Origin: Daphnia pulex
Lineage: Eukaryota; Arthropoda; Branchiopoda; Diplostraca; Daphniidae
Direction: 5' to 3'
Assembly: GCF_021134715.1 (NCBI RefSeq)
Contig: NC_060019.1
Coordinates: forward strand, 12,910,001 to 12,974,000
Length of the DNA stretch: 64,000 nucleotides
How positions within the stretch are numbered: position 1 is the first letter of the stretch; each line of letters opens with the position of its first letter. Below, one piece after another: positions 35,855-48,225 of this stretch. The notes beneath the pieces were generated by a model, which worked only from the letters and a program-made list of their open reading frames with translations, was not told the origin of the DNA and made no database searches. The position numbers and the translations under genes were made by a program.

Positions 35855-38800
35855 GTTGGTCAGCTGCTCCGAAGAAGGGGAGGAGTCGCACGGGCGGTTG
35901 CCGCCGTGCTCCCGAGAATTGGGGAAGAAAAGGCGAAGGTTGGCGCAACTACCTGTTTTTTTTTTTTTATTATATATATCGGCGACTTTTACTCGCTTCT
36001 CTCTCTCTCTTTCTCTCTTTGATTCTTTTTTTATTTATTTATTTTTATTTTCGTTCGTCTGGTGGTGGTGTCCATCACACCTCTGGGTCCATTCTCTTTC
36101 TCCCGTCTATAACCAACCCCCAAAAACCCGCAAGACTCTTGGAAATCGGAGTCACGGTCAGTTGGTGAAAGATTCGCGGACTGGGCCACTCGGCAAGTAT
36201 TGTCCAAAATGATGGATGGATGCCATGGATGTTGCTGGAACCCATGCGCTGGTAAGAAAAAGGGCTAGGTCGAAAGCCGAGAGCAACGTCCGTTTTTTTT
36301 CCCCTTCCACCGTCGTGTTGGTCCACGGCGTGATTTTGGTCAACGGCCGAATAAAAAACCCAAAACCACCGCAGGGAATGAAAACAACACACGGCACTCG
36401 TCTAGCAACAATAACCGTCCTATGCTGGCCGGCCGCGCGCACTACTTTCTCTATCCCGCTCTCTTTTTGTCGTCTTTCTTTTTCTTTTCCCTTATACACT
36501 TGTATCTATATCTACGACTCTCTTTTCTGGCTCATCGTTTTTTACCGACCCGAAGATCGGCCAGTGTCGTTAGTTGTTGTCGTTCACTCCCGTTTCTCTC
36601 CATTGGCGCGATGTTATAGCGGGAAAACTAGTCTAATCACGTCATCGCTGATACTCTAGTCTATATCCATTGCCATTTCCCAGTCATTTAATTAAGGAGG
36701 TATGTAGGCTACACGTGAAAGAAGTAGAGATCTTCATGCAGTCTGAGCGCTCCTTAAATGGTTGGCAGTTTTGTTTGACGTTCAATAAGTGGCGAGAGAG
36801 AGAAATCCATAAGTGAAATGCGCCAACGACATCACTTTTGCTTTTGCTTTTTCTTCCCCCAAAAAGGTTCGCTTGGTCTCTTTTTATTTCTTCTTCTTCT
36901 GGGTATTTTTAACGGCATCCATCGTGCAGAGTGTAGTAGCATACATGTATACAGCTAGACACACGGGCTATATAATGGAGGAGGCATCGTTAACAAGTTC
37001 TTTATGGTTCGAGACACCCGCGTCGCACTAGATGCAGCGCTGACGTAAACTGGGTCCTTTTTCCCAGTTACCTTAGCGATGGAGTTGGAGGTCGGAGAAA
37101 GGATGGATGGAAAATCCTTTTCATGAAATATGTATGGACCGCTGGCGCAAACGGCTCGTCGTCTAACAATCGACTCCACCCAGAAATTCGGCCGATTGTA
37201 CATACACGCAGCACACAAGAAAACGGCAACAAAACAGGCGAGAATATTGCCAGTCTGCCGCTGATGCCGCATATCGCCATAATAAGATCGGGACCAGCAG
37301 CAGCGAGTTGTATACGTCATTCGGATGCCAACTGTTGTGCTCTGTGTGTGTGTGTGTGTACGGTACAGCTGTTTCCCCGTATCTTCTCTCTCTCTCTCCT
37401 TCTCTTTCTAATAAAATCAACAGAGAATATAGTAACTCTCTTGACTGGAATTTTGGCCTACTTCTCTTCTATAGCTCTAGCTCTGGCTAGTTCTCTATTC
37501 GCCTCTATTTCTCTATTTCTCTCTTTCACTCTGAATTGGCGTCGGGTCAACACCTGCACTTATTCCTCTATTTAAAATGATTAGGATAAACGGGAAAAAA
37601 ACGGGTCCTCTTATATTCACGTCAGACAAAATAGAGAAAGAAACACAAATCAGTCAGCCATCATTACCCAAATTCATCAGGGCGTGGTTCCTGTGCCAAT
37701 CACATTGAGAATGGATGCGTCAACCGCGGGAATAATAATCGTAATACGATGTGACGAGTCTCGTCAGTGATGAGAGATGTATAAAGAGACAGAAAACGAA
37801 ATGGGCTGGATCAGCCGATCTTATGATTCCCTATATACATCGAAGGCAAGATAAAATGTCTGTGACACGCGTCAATAAATGAAGACGAGGCGGATTTTCA
37901 TTATTATTGACGCATCTCAAGATGCTGCTGGCGGGATGCGTGTGCAGGTAGTTTCTATATAGATACAGCTAGACTTTTCCCATTTGAAGACGGTAGAGTA
38001 ATATCATAGACAGGCAATGGAATCGATTTGTTGGTCACGGATAACCTGCATGGTGTATATAGATGGTTCAGCAGCAGGAGATTTCGGGATTCTGCTCAGA
38101 TAAGGAGATTGCAATAAAGGATTGATAGAATTATGGCTCTAAGGAAATAATCTCGGGCGAATGAGAAGATAGAAGCAGGCTCAAACTGCCTAGTTGTCTG
38201 CCTTCTATTATATATCCCAGCACACAGCTGCCTCTGCTTCTGCTGCTGCTGCGATGTTGGATCGATAAGTGAAGGGAAAGTCAACCGGGAAACTCTCTAA
38301 CTCGACGTAGAGTATCAACTTTGTGGTAGACCGGCCGCTATTATTATCTTTACCGGCTGAAATCCTACGTCCGAAAAAACAAATTCTAAATCCGAGTGTA
38401 CACACGAGTAACCGCAAACCGGAATACACAGCCTATCGGTTAACACAGGATGGACTATTTGATTGATATGGTTTGTTACACATTTTTTTTTAAAATTATG
38501 TTTTGATACTTGATCTGTTTGGCTTTTGATTTTGATTTACAAGTGGACTTGATTCTCCTCTACGGGCGACAGATCACAAGCGGTGGGGATGATAATCGTT
38601 GCGCCCCCTCTGGCAAAGAGAGAGCGTGTGAGCGAACGTTTCAGCTGCAGCTACACTGAACACTGGGCTGCACGCACGCCTTTACACACTGCAGCACGGC
38701 CAGCATGTATAGCGCCTTTTATTATTATCATCATCTTATTTTTTTTTCCCTTATAGACTACATGGGTCTCTTTATCTTCTTTGGCCTTAGCTTCTCTCTA

Positions 38801-38912
38801 AGAAACAACTCTTGGTGTGTTCTTTTCTCCGTTCTCTCTCGTCGTCGTCTGCTGTTAGTTTATTTTTTGTTTCCCTTTTTATTTTTTACAGCCGACCATA
38901 TGACGGAAAGTG
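35855..38912. other. Intergenic region between divergent cuticle genes
   Basis: CT-rich and GT-rich simple stretches (near 36000, 37343 and 37385) and short frames only. As the space between divergently oriented cuticle genes it may hold shared regulatory DNA. Confidence 0.4.
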
Positions 38913-38948
38913 TATAAAAGAAAGTGGATAATGCCTACGCCGAGGCAG
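38913..38948 (+). promoter_or_regulatory. TATA box and initiator of the 328-aa cuticle gene
   Basis: TATAAAAG at 38913-38920, with GCAGTC at 38945-38950 as likely start region. Confidence 0.7.
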
Positions 38949-39107
38949 TCTCGTTTGGAGCCACTTTCATTGCGCATCATCATCTTCTGATCTCTTCCAC
39001 CCTGTACCACCACCACCCTGTACCCCCATCCAGCAGCAGCACTTGATCCAGCGCGACAACAACCAGAAAGAAGAAGAAGAAGCGGACAGCCCGTCGTTTA
39101 GACCAAC

Positions 39108-40518
39108 ATGCATTTTCGCGTGAGTATCAACTTTGCACTTGGCCAGAGTTTTACTTCAAAGTAATACCGAGTCCATTAAGACGGAATCTAACGAGTGCGG
39201 CTCCATCAAGTGGATGAGTGTGACTATCTCTTGCTGTTTCTCCATTCATTCGATTATTGGGTCGGTGCTGCTGCTGTCTATAATGTTGTATCCGTTAATG
39301 GGAATTGGTCGTCCTGCAGGTTGTAGTAGTGTCTGTGGCTCTGGTTCTCCTGCTGGCCATCACGTCCTCCGAGGCACAGTTTCAGCAACAAGAGCCACTG
39401 GAATCTGGAGCCATCGATCCGGCTCAGCAGCAGCAGGTAGCGCCGGAAGTCAAACCGCACGTTTCCATCCTCAAGCAAATCAACCAAATCAACAAAGATG
39501 GATCGTATGTCCTTTGACAACTCAATTAAATCTATAGGCAATTTAGATTACAAATATATTTTCTACAATCTGTAGGTACACTTATGGTTTCGAGGCTTCG
39601 GACGGCAGGTGAAGACTTAAATTTTTTGGAAAAACTCAAGTCTACATGAATTAATTTACCTTTTAAAATTTAATTAGTTTCCGAGTCGAGACCCGTGACG
39701 TCAACGGCCACGTCAAGGGAAGATACGGGTAAGTAATCGGCATTCTCCGCTATAATAATCTTCCAATCAATCTTGTAGTTAATGATGAATCGTTTTCTTC
39801 TTAAACTTCTAGTTACATTGATGAATTTGGCGAAGTGAAAGCGGTCGCCTACGAGTCGGGCACCAAGCAAGGATTTGCGCCGAGAGGCCAGCACTTACCT
39901 GTACTCCCACGTCCGTCAAAGAGTGGCGGAAACATCGGAGAAGATGACGAGTTCGGTACAGACGAGGATTGGAACAGCGTGGACGCTGATCAGGACGGAC
40001 AGCCGGATCCTCCTCGCCCAAAGGATCAGAGACCAGTCGTCACTACCAAAGCCCCACGCGTGACACCACCCCCACAGGCTCGCCCAGCAGCACCGCCGGC
40101 CCGTCTCGAGCGACCTGAGCCTCCTGTTTTCATTCCTGCCGAACCCGCTCCTCAACCGGAGCGTCCAGCAGGTCGCCCAGCTTTCGTCGAAGCAGCTCCT
40201 CAACAAGAGCGTCCAGCACCTCGTCCAGCTTTGATCCCCGTCGAGGAAGTTCCCCGATCGTTCCGTCCGTTCCAGCCATTCCAGCAGCAACCGCAGTTTC
40301 AATTCCAACAGCCGCAACAATTCCAACTCCAGCCGCAGCAGTTCCGATTCCAGCCGCAGTTCCGCGACGACCGCGCGGAAGAGCAACAGCAGCAGTTCGT
40401 CGGGCCCATCTTCCCATCTCAGTTCCGTTCCATTCCGCCGGGATTCCCTCAGCAGCGCAGTTTCAGTCCCGTTCCTTTTCCCTTCCAACAGCAGCCCCAG
40501 CCAACCATCAGGGAGTAG
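39108..40518 (+). CDS. R&R-type cuticle protein with Q/P-rich tail (328 aa)
   Basis: Five exons (39108-39119, 39320-39504, 39576-39608, 39678-39728, 39813-40518) keep one frame. The signal peptide MHFRVVVVSVALVLLLAIT is split by the first intron after MHFR. After KPHVSILKQINQINKDGSYT comes the R&R domain (YGFEASDGSFRVETRDVNGH, VKGRYGYIDEFGEVKAVAYE), ending GFAPRGQHLP, so RR-1 type. Three introns fall inside the domain, more than in its paralogues. The tail holds an acidic DWNSVDADQDGQPDPP motif, VFIPAE, repeated PAPRPA-type units and a glutamine/phenylalanine-rich end (FQQPQQFQLQPQQFRFQ). It is a secreted chitin-binding structural protein; the Q/F-rich tail may cross-link or form a flexible matrix. 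Confidence 0.93.
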
Positions 40519-41254
40519 AGGGCCCACACAAAAACAACCAAATCAAAATTTGATGTCTTCAACAATCCACATTTTCCCTCTTATATAAGGCGAGTAAATC
40601 ATTCAAGACTTTTCCTCCCCAAATGTACCTAAAAGTTTCATTTCCGTCTCGTGATTTTTTCATTCCTCACCCACTCCCGAAATCGTACGCAACCTCAATC
40701 CTTATTCTGCCAGTGCGAGCAATTACTACCAGTATTATATTAAAGTGATGAAATGGAGAAATATATATCATTTAGATTTTATGAAATGGATCAGGAAAAA
40801 AGAAAATAAAGTGCCCGTTCAAGGCGAGTGAGTCTGTCGCGACAGAAAGTTTTTAAAACTTTTGGAGGGAAAACTTTGTGAGAAAAAGAATAGAATACCG
40901 GCCCAGGTTTTCTCTATGGCGAAAGCCGAAGACGAACAATAGTTACCGATGCCAAGCGAAACGCAATATAGGCTGCGATTCTTTTTCTTTTTTTTGCCCA
41001 GCCATATCGAAAATGTCTATAACTTTTTTGAAAAGAAAGTGAACTAGCGCAATGTGTGCAAACAAACGTCAAGTGGACAAGACTATGACCAGCAACTTTG
41101 AGGCGAAACTTGGATTTGCTTTAAACAACAAACTTGGATGCAGCCAAGAACCTTGAAAGGAGATAAGTTGAGTAATCTAATTAAAGGCTACATGTACATT
41201 ATTAGCCGGTGCAGCAGCCGAGCAAATCGATATCATTTACCTATCAGATTACAT
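40519..41254. other. 3' UTR and intergenic DNA
   Basis: AATAAAG near 40804 could be a polyadenylation signal of the cuticle gene. No other feature seen. Confidence 0.4.
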
Positions 41255-42415
41255 TATATAAACATTATTCCCTCTTGGCTTGCAAATTTCGACTTTTAAA
41301 CTTGACTGTCAGACTGAGGTTGGTCGATTTTTTAATTCTAATCGATATCTTAAGTAATTAATAGAAGGATAGTGTCGTCTGCTTTCGTTTTGTTTCAAAT
41401 AGAAATATGGAACGATCACTTGTTTGTTGTTTGAAAACGTAGTACTGGACTGGCTGGACGAAAAATAGGGCAACAAATAAAAGGACAAAAATGTGGTCGT
41501 CGTGTTGGTATGCCGTCGTGTTAACTCTACTGTCGCGGCTCTCCACCCCAGCATGCTGTTTCTCAGGTAAATACAACTTAAGAAAACAAATCTAGTAAGA
41601 TTACAGGGGCTTGAATAGAAGAGTTAAACCTGGTCAAACCTGTTCAAAATTTGAGAAATAATGTTAGTCCCTGACTGTGTTGTTTGTTGTGTGTTTATAG
41701 TTTGTTTACTACACCTATTCCTTTGTGCAGATTTGAGGCCTCTGCAGCCATCATAACAACACAAGATATGCACATTTTGCTTGTGCTGCACAGTCATCAG
41801 CAGCAACATTCTCAGCATCATCGCTTGGGTAATGACTTTCGTTATTCTCATTTCTGTGACCAGTTGGATATTTTAATGATGCATGACTTGCATAATAATG
41901 CAGTCGTACATGGAAACCTTCAATTCTCCCATTTATTAACAATAAAGGTTTACACACTGTCTCATTTCCAACTTTTCCTCAATTGTCTCTGTCAATAATT
42001 TGTCGTAACTGATTTTTTCTTGTTTGTTTAGATAAACAGCATCCAGTTTGATTGGGAAAACTCTGCCTTCGTGTATGCCCATGTGAGTGTGGGTGTATTC
42101 ACTAGGACACCTTTTTTCCGTCATTCAACTTTTCTGCGGATGGATGAAGCACTTTTGTGGATGCCTGGCTGCTGTATTTCCCAGGCTTAAAGGTAGGCCA
42201 AATGTAATCTCTATTTTTCCCTTTTGACTACATGCTGGTGGCGTTGATTATAAATCGTGACACAGTATTATTCCTGAGCTAGGCGCTTGACTGGAACTGA
42301 TTTTCTCTTGTCGATCTTTGTTTTTCCCAGTAAAGGTTCATTAAATATCTCATTTGTAGAGCGACTGTACATCAGGCCTGTTTTTGTACCTCGCAACTTT
42401 GACTCTGCGAAATTT
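41255..42415 (+). ncRNA. Copy 2 of the duplicated, apparently spliced unit
   Basis: Matches copy 1 at 31373-32490: TATATAAA at 41255-41262, GGTCGATTTTTTAATT...CGATATCTTAA near 41320, and GTGTCGTCTGCTTT near 41372. Exon-like 41731-41828 lies between CTTTGTGCAG and GTAATG, another begins at 42032, and TTCGTGTATGCCCATGTGAG sits near 42068. ATG 41491 opens a hydrophobic, signal-peptide-like frame (MWSSCWYAVVLTLLSRLSTP) that ends at a donor GTAAAT (41567). Joined to the 41731 exon it stops after eight codons. So it may be a tiny secreted peptide gene, a decayed one, or a non-coding RNA. Confidence 0.45.
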
Positions 42416-45400
42416 TATTCGTAACAAGTGCAACCCTTGCTAATTCTGCTTACTCATGTCGACAGCGTAGAATTCATTACGATTACGCAAAGGCGTCTTA
42501 TTGCGACAGTATACCGCCCTATTCCGCACTGAATAAGTCGTTCACAAGCATAACATGGACGTGGGATACGCTTATAGCCCAAAGAGAAAGGTTCGCCCAG
42601 AATGCAGAGTCTATATCTATCCCTGAAGCATTATTACATAACCGATTCCATTTGTAATTAAACGTCTACCTCTTAGGAAATGTTTATCGTCGACTTATAT
42701 GGGACTGTGCAAAGGTCAACTGCCGTCCCGCGCCTCCGCCCGGACCCCAATTCCAAACAGATCAATAACGCAATCAACGTCCCCTCACCAAATCAACGTT
42801 AATTAGTTTGCCGCGCTATTTTGATTCGAGCTTTTTCGATTTTCTTTTCTCTTTTAAAAAGACTCAGCCGACAGCCTATCCCCTTCCCAGACTATGATTA
42901 TGTAGAGAAAAGCCCGCCCGGTATTTATTCACGGATTTGTGTGCATATTTTTGTTACCGGCCGACCAACCCCCCCGGTATAAAACATTTCTTCCATTTCA
43001 AACATTGACAATGGATGAAAAAACAAACCCGAATTGACGCATTAATATTTTGTCCGGGTCGTGGTAATCTCTTGCGACTTTTCTCTTTTGGAGGAAAAAG
43101 AGACGGGCGGGTGTGACGGGTCTGCGCTGCTCAGATAAGCGGATGAGATATGCCAACGACGACCAGCATATTCCCTCGTCTTTTAGAAAATCATCAATGA
43201 TGCAATAACACACGGAGGAGGAGAAGATGACAGTCGAAATATTAAATTCATCAGTTTGTGATGAGGTATAAACTTTTCCATTCACCGTAGATTTTTCTTA
43301 CGTGGTTTTCGAATCAAAAATGGAAAAGCAGCTTCTCGAAAGCTTCCCACCAGAATGTCGTTCATGTATCATAGATGTATACGCTGGAAATTGAGTTCAA
43401 AGTTACTTTGGCCAAGAAGCTTGGCTGAAAAATCAGTTTCTATTCCGGCTCAGCTGGAGAGTTTGGAAGAATATAATGGGCCTGACGACTTTTTCAAGTT
43501 GTAGTGCCCAGGATTCCCTTTGAGGTTTTTCTGTGCCGCACACAGCAGTATACAAGAATCATCTTCGTCGCCTTGTGGAATTACCATCTAATAAAAGTAA
43601 CATTACGAAACCCACAATCACAACGTAACAAGGAAGCCCCGCCGTCGATATGCTGTAGCTGCCTGGCGAATCATAGTCTTGTTCTGTGCTGTTGTTGTCA
43701 TAATCGTACCCGATTTATGACTGTACTTATACGCTTTCCCTTGTCTAACCTCTTCATCCTGGGCCATATTGTCCCATTCGCCTTGTTCTCCGTCTTTTAG
43801 CCAGACAGACTGTACTCTACGTGATGCCGTGAGCAGTGCATCTAAATTTAAAAACACGCGCTGGGACTTGGAATAAGACAGTCGGAGCCGTTGAGATCCG
43901 TTGCTCCCGACATCACAATGCGCGGACAATTATACGACCAACTCTACAGTCAAATGAGGAACTAGGAGGGGTAGGGAGGGGGGATTTCTAATTGATGAAT
44001 GGACCGAAATATTCAGTCGACTCCTTTTGGCCGGTTCCCCCCTTCTTGCTGCCCAGTTATAGTAGAAACTAGACGAAATACAACGGGCAGTCAATATATA
44101 GGCAACTATAAGGTCCGTCTTATTGTCCGAGCTGTCTACAATAGATTCCAGCCGGACCCTTTTCCGGCTAAAACCAGAAAGACACTAGAGAGAGACAGAC
44201 GGACAGACTATTTGGAAGGGGGGGGGGGATTTTGCATATAGCCGTCGATTTATTATCTAGCGCCGTAATTTGAAGTGGCGTAATTGATTTATGACTCGAG
44301 CGGAGAGAACAGAGTGAAGAAGCCCCTTAAATCCCGTCGCCGCCTAGATAATCTCTTACTCTTGCGTCTGCCTTTAGCTTTAGAATTTCTTCCGGTCCGG
44401 AGGAATGAATTATCCTTCGAAACTTTGAATAGCGCCGACACAAAAGGTCGTCTCGGGGCGTTTCGTACATGTACCGTTCGTTCCTTATCAAAATGGTAAC
44501 GAGTGTCCGGGAATTTTAGAAACGCTAGTCTCGTCCGTCTGTCCGGTCCGAGTTCGTCCTCTTTGTGTCGCTGGGCAGCAACAGCCGGCACCGAAGCTCA
44601 TTTGACATATTTGCTCATTTGAGCCGCAATTAACCGCTGCCAGCTGACCGTGTCATCATCTCGTGAATCGTCAGGAACATTTTCCCGCTCGTCATCCGAC
44701 TGTCCCATCGTCGTTTTTATTTTAAAACAAAACAATGCAGACCCTGTAATAAGAAGAAAAAGGGCGACATTTCCCTCCTAGTTTTGCTGGAATAAACGAG
44801 CCGCTTTGATACTTTCACGGCGCGTCAATTCGGACGAAAGGCCGTCACGATATGAGCCGCAATATCACCTGATCTCACTCATCGCACGTCGACTCTGATG
44901 GACGTATGTAGATATTAAGCCCAGCCAGCAGACACCGGTGTCGTCGACGGCCGACACTTGTCGTCCATTCCGCCGAATGCATTTCAATTTCAGACAGACT
45001 TGAACGAGGTTGAAAGGAAATTCGAGTTTCATCTTGTCGGCTAGACGCTTTTTAAATTTCCGCACTTTTCCGATCCGAGGTGAGATGGAACTTGTTTTAT
45101 CTACCGTCTCTTTTGCATCCATTTTTTGATCTGGTTTGATTCCTTCCAAAATATGGACCCCGTCACCTTCCTGTGGCGTGATGACGTGACTTCGTATCTA
45201 TGCGTTACGTGAAATTGGAAAAACACAGACGAAAGTTACGCGCAGAATTCTATTTTTCGCTTTGTACGAAAGCCTGTTTGTTGTTTTCATTTTGTAACTT
45301 TCTCCTCCGTGACGGATATTTCTCTAAAGTAGAAACGGCAGCAGCAACGAAGAGGAGGCTGCATTGGCCCGAGCGGATGCAAGTTGCTCAGAGATGTGCA

Positions 45401-46996
45401 TCGCTCCAGATTCGGTCGGGATTGTTGTAGGAATTTAATGCGACGGGCGAGTCGGAGCCATTATAGATGCGCGGATGATGGAAATGAAATCCCGGCTCGA
45501 CTAACGAACATGTTTAGAGCTTGACAACAGTTCTACTTCCACACATGTTATCGCCCCCCCAAAAAACGAGTTTTCATTTTTGCTCTTCTTTTTCCACTTT
45601 TTTGGGGGGTTTTTCTTGTCCATTTTTCTCTCGATCCTCTTCCAGCTCGACGTTAGAAATGAATAAGCCCCTCAAACCGTCAGTTTCTCTCTTTGCGTGT
45701 GCTCGGATTGACTGGTCGCCCGCTAAAGTTGACGACACGCAAATGACAAAAAACGCAAGTGACGGGCGACGAAGACGAGCGGAATCAATAAGGCGGAACG
45801 CGGAAGAGAAAAAAGATAACTAGGACCGTTCGTCTATAGTTACTACACTTGGTCTCTTCTTTTTTTCCGTCTATCTTTAATAAAAGTAAAAAGACCATCC
45901 GTTTTTGCGTCGGAGGGAGGAAAAAAGTTTGGCCAGGGGGAAAGAAGAAGCAACCTGACTATAGGCGCATAGAAGATAAATCCCCCCCTGAAAAGTGTGT
46001 ATCAATAACAATGCGCCATTCGTTTTGTTAATCAGAAGGCATCCGGTTTTATTTTTTCCCCTTACCCCGTTAGATTATTTGTTGTTGCACCCAAGCGGCA
46101 AGGAAAAGAAAAGAAATATTTACCATTCCCAGTCCGGACTGAATGATCCGGACGACAATGGAAATGTGGAGCTGCTGGGCTGAAAAGACGTTTGAAATCT
46201 TGCCAAGTCACGATAACTGTGTCACACCCATCACCACCACCACCACCACTACTTATTTATCCCCCCCACCACCGTGCCAGTGCATCCCAACATCGTCCTA
46301 TTTGAAATTAAGGAAAACCCTTTTCTGTTGTTCTTTCGTCGGATTGTTGACAGCCACACTGTCAAATCGAAAAGAAAACGACGACGACACACAGACAGTG
46401 TCCGGGTGGGTCGGAAATGTCTGAAAAGCGGCGGCTGCTGGAGGTGGCACAACTTTTGTGTTTGAATTCAAACAAGACAAACATTTTTTGAAGCAAAGGT
46501 CCAAATCTTTTTCTTTTCCTTTTTCCTTCCGGATCCTTGACACTTTTGACGTGCGTCACAAATGCGAGGCGAACGATATTGTTCTGTAGGCTATGTATAT
46601 TCACGCCAAGAAGCAGTAGCAGAAGAAGGTTATTACAGAATAGGCTGGAAACTAGATTAGAGCTCGAGTCTTTTGTCTTCACGCCGTCAGTCTCGTGCAG
46701 TCGGCTCCCAGCTTTTTGAAATGTGTAAACGAAAAAGCAGATGAATATCAAATGTCAACGTATGTGGACGTACACGCCGTAAATATGATAAAACAGTTGT
46801 TGTCTTTTCTCTTTTCCTATTTCCCTTCAATTTCGCCATTTTCGTGTCCCGCCCGTATTTTTTGGGCTTTTCTCTCTCTCCCGTTTTGATGGAGTTTGCA
46901 CGGCGTATCAAGGGGGGAGGTCTATATTACGGAGCAACGAGTATTGAATGTATGCAAATGCGCCTGCTGGAAGGGGGGGTTATACCTTGCTGTTTC

Positions 46997-47005
46997 TATA
47001 TAAAG
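46997..47005 (+). promoter_or_regulatory. Orphan TATA box
   Basis: TATATAAAG in a context like those of the cuticle genes (pyrimidine-rich before, GACAACG after), but no ORF follows within several hundred bases. Confidence 0.3.
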
Positions 47006-48215
47006 ACAACGCTCATGTGAATAAAAAAGCTGAGCGGGAGGGAAGAAGAAGAAGATAAAACAAGTCGTCGAATTGGGGCAGCAAAGAAAAGAAGGATGAC
47101 TTTGGCTGTCACTTGGCATCAGAGAAAAAAGGAAGGAGACGATAAATGGTACAGGCAATTGAAAATCCAATTGCTTGGTCCACTGTTTTACATTTTATAT
47201 TTAACCAGCAGAGAACACACGGAAGTCTATAAGGAAATGAAATAAGAAACAAAAAAGGGGGGTAAATGGAATGGAGTCTTGTGCATTCTTGCACTACAGA
47301 CGCTAGTTGTATGTATATGGCCCCGATAGCAGAGAGGGTGCTGGTGCTGGTGCTTCTTTGACTTGTTTGTGTTCCCATAGCATTCCGGCAACGACGTTTA
47401 TACAATAGCACAAGGAGTTGTCTTGGCTCCTTCTCTCCTCTCGTCGGCACTTGAACAATTTACAACTGAAAGATCAAACGCATGGTGCACATTATTTATT
47501 TTGTCGGCAACTCTCCACTGCTCGGCTGTTTGTGTAGAGCAGCACGTCTCTATACGCGCACACTCTACACACGTCGTCTCGAGACTTTCTCTTTAATGTC
47601 AATCAGCCAAAGTGACTCGCCAAATTCCCATAGAATGACGAATGGAGCGCCAAACAAATTCAACTCTACAGTTAAAGGGAGAGAAGGCGTGGGAGTCGTT
47701 AGATTATTCATCATCATCATCAGTTCGTCATCAACGCTTGAGATTTCTTATTTCTTTAAACTCCCGCGACTCTTGTTTTCTACTAAACCGGCAACGCAAC
47801 CCCCCCACCATTATGTAGAACGCCAGAGTTGGCCGGGTTGTTGGCCTGACAGGAATTCCACGACGGAAAATAAAAAAGGGAGGATCTGGAGGCCCGTCTG
47901 ACACGTGCTGAAATCGGGAATACGCCGGATTGGATGTCGTCTGTGTATGCGGATGGGTAGACAGGAAATAACCGTAGCTCTTGATCACATCAGTTGGGCT
48001 GCTGGATAAACGTGATCTCCTGTCTGCTGCTCTGCGCTATAAAGTAATAGAGATGTAGGCTAACCTAACCTTTTAGATATCTGATATGAGTAAATTTCCA
48101 CGGATTCAACTTTGACGACAACAAAGTCAATTGTATTTCTTGATTTATTTATTGCATATGCCAGCAGAGAGAAAAGTGGTGTGTAGTTGCAGTTTCACAT
48201 CACGACAGGCGCTGC

Positions 48216-48225
48216 TATATAAAAG
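48216..48225 (+). promoter_or_regulatory. Orphan TATA box
   Basis: TATATAAAAG, followed about 30-90 bp later by CAGTCAGTC-type initiator words. It is the best core promoter in the desert and a candidate start for a non-coding 5' exon or an unannotated transcript. Confidence 0.35.
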
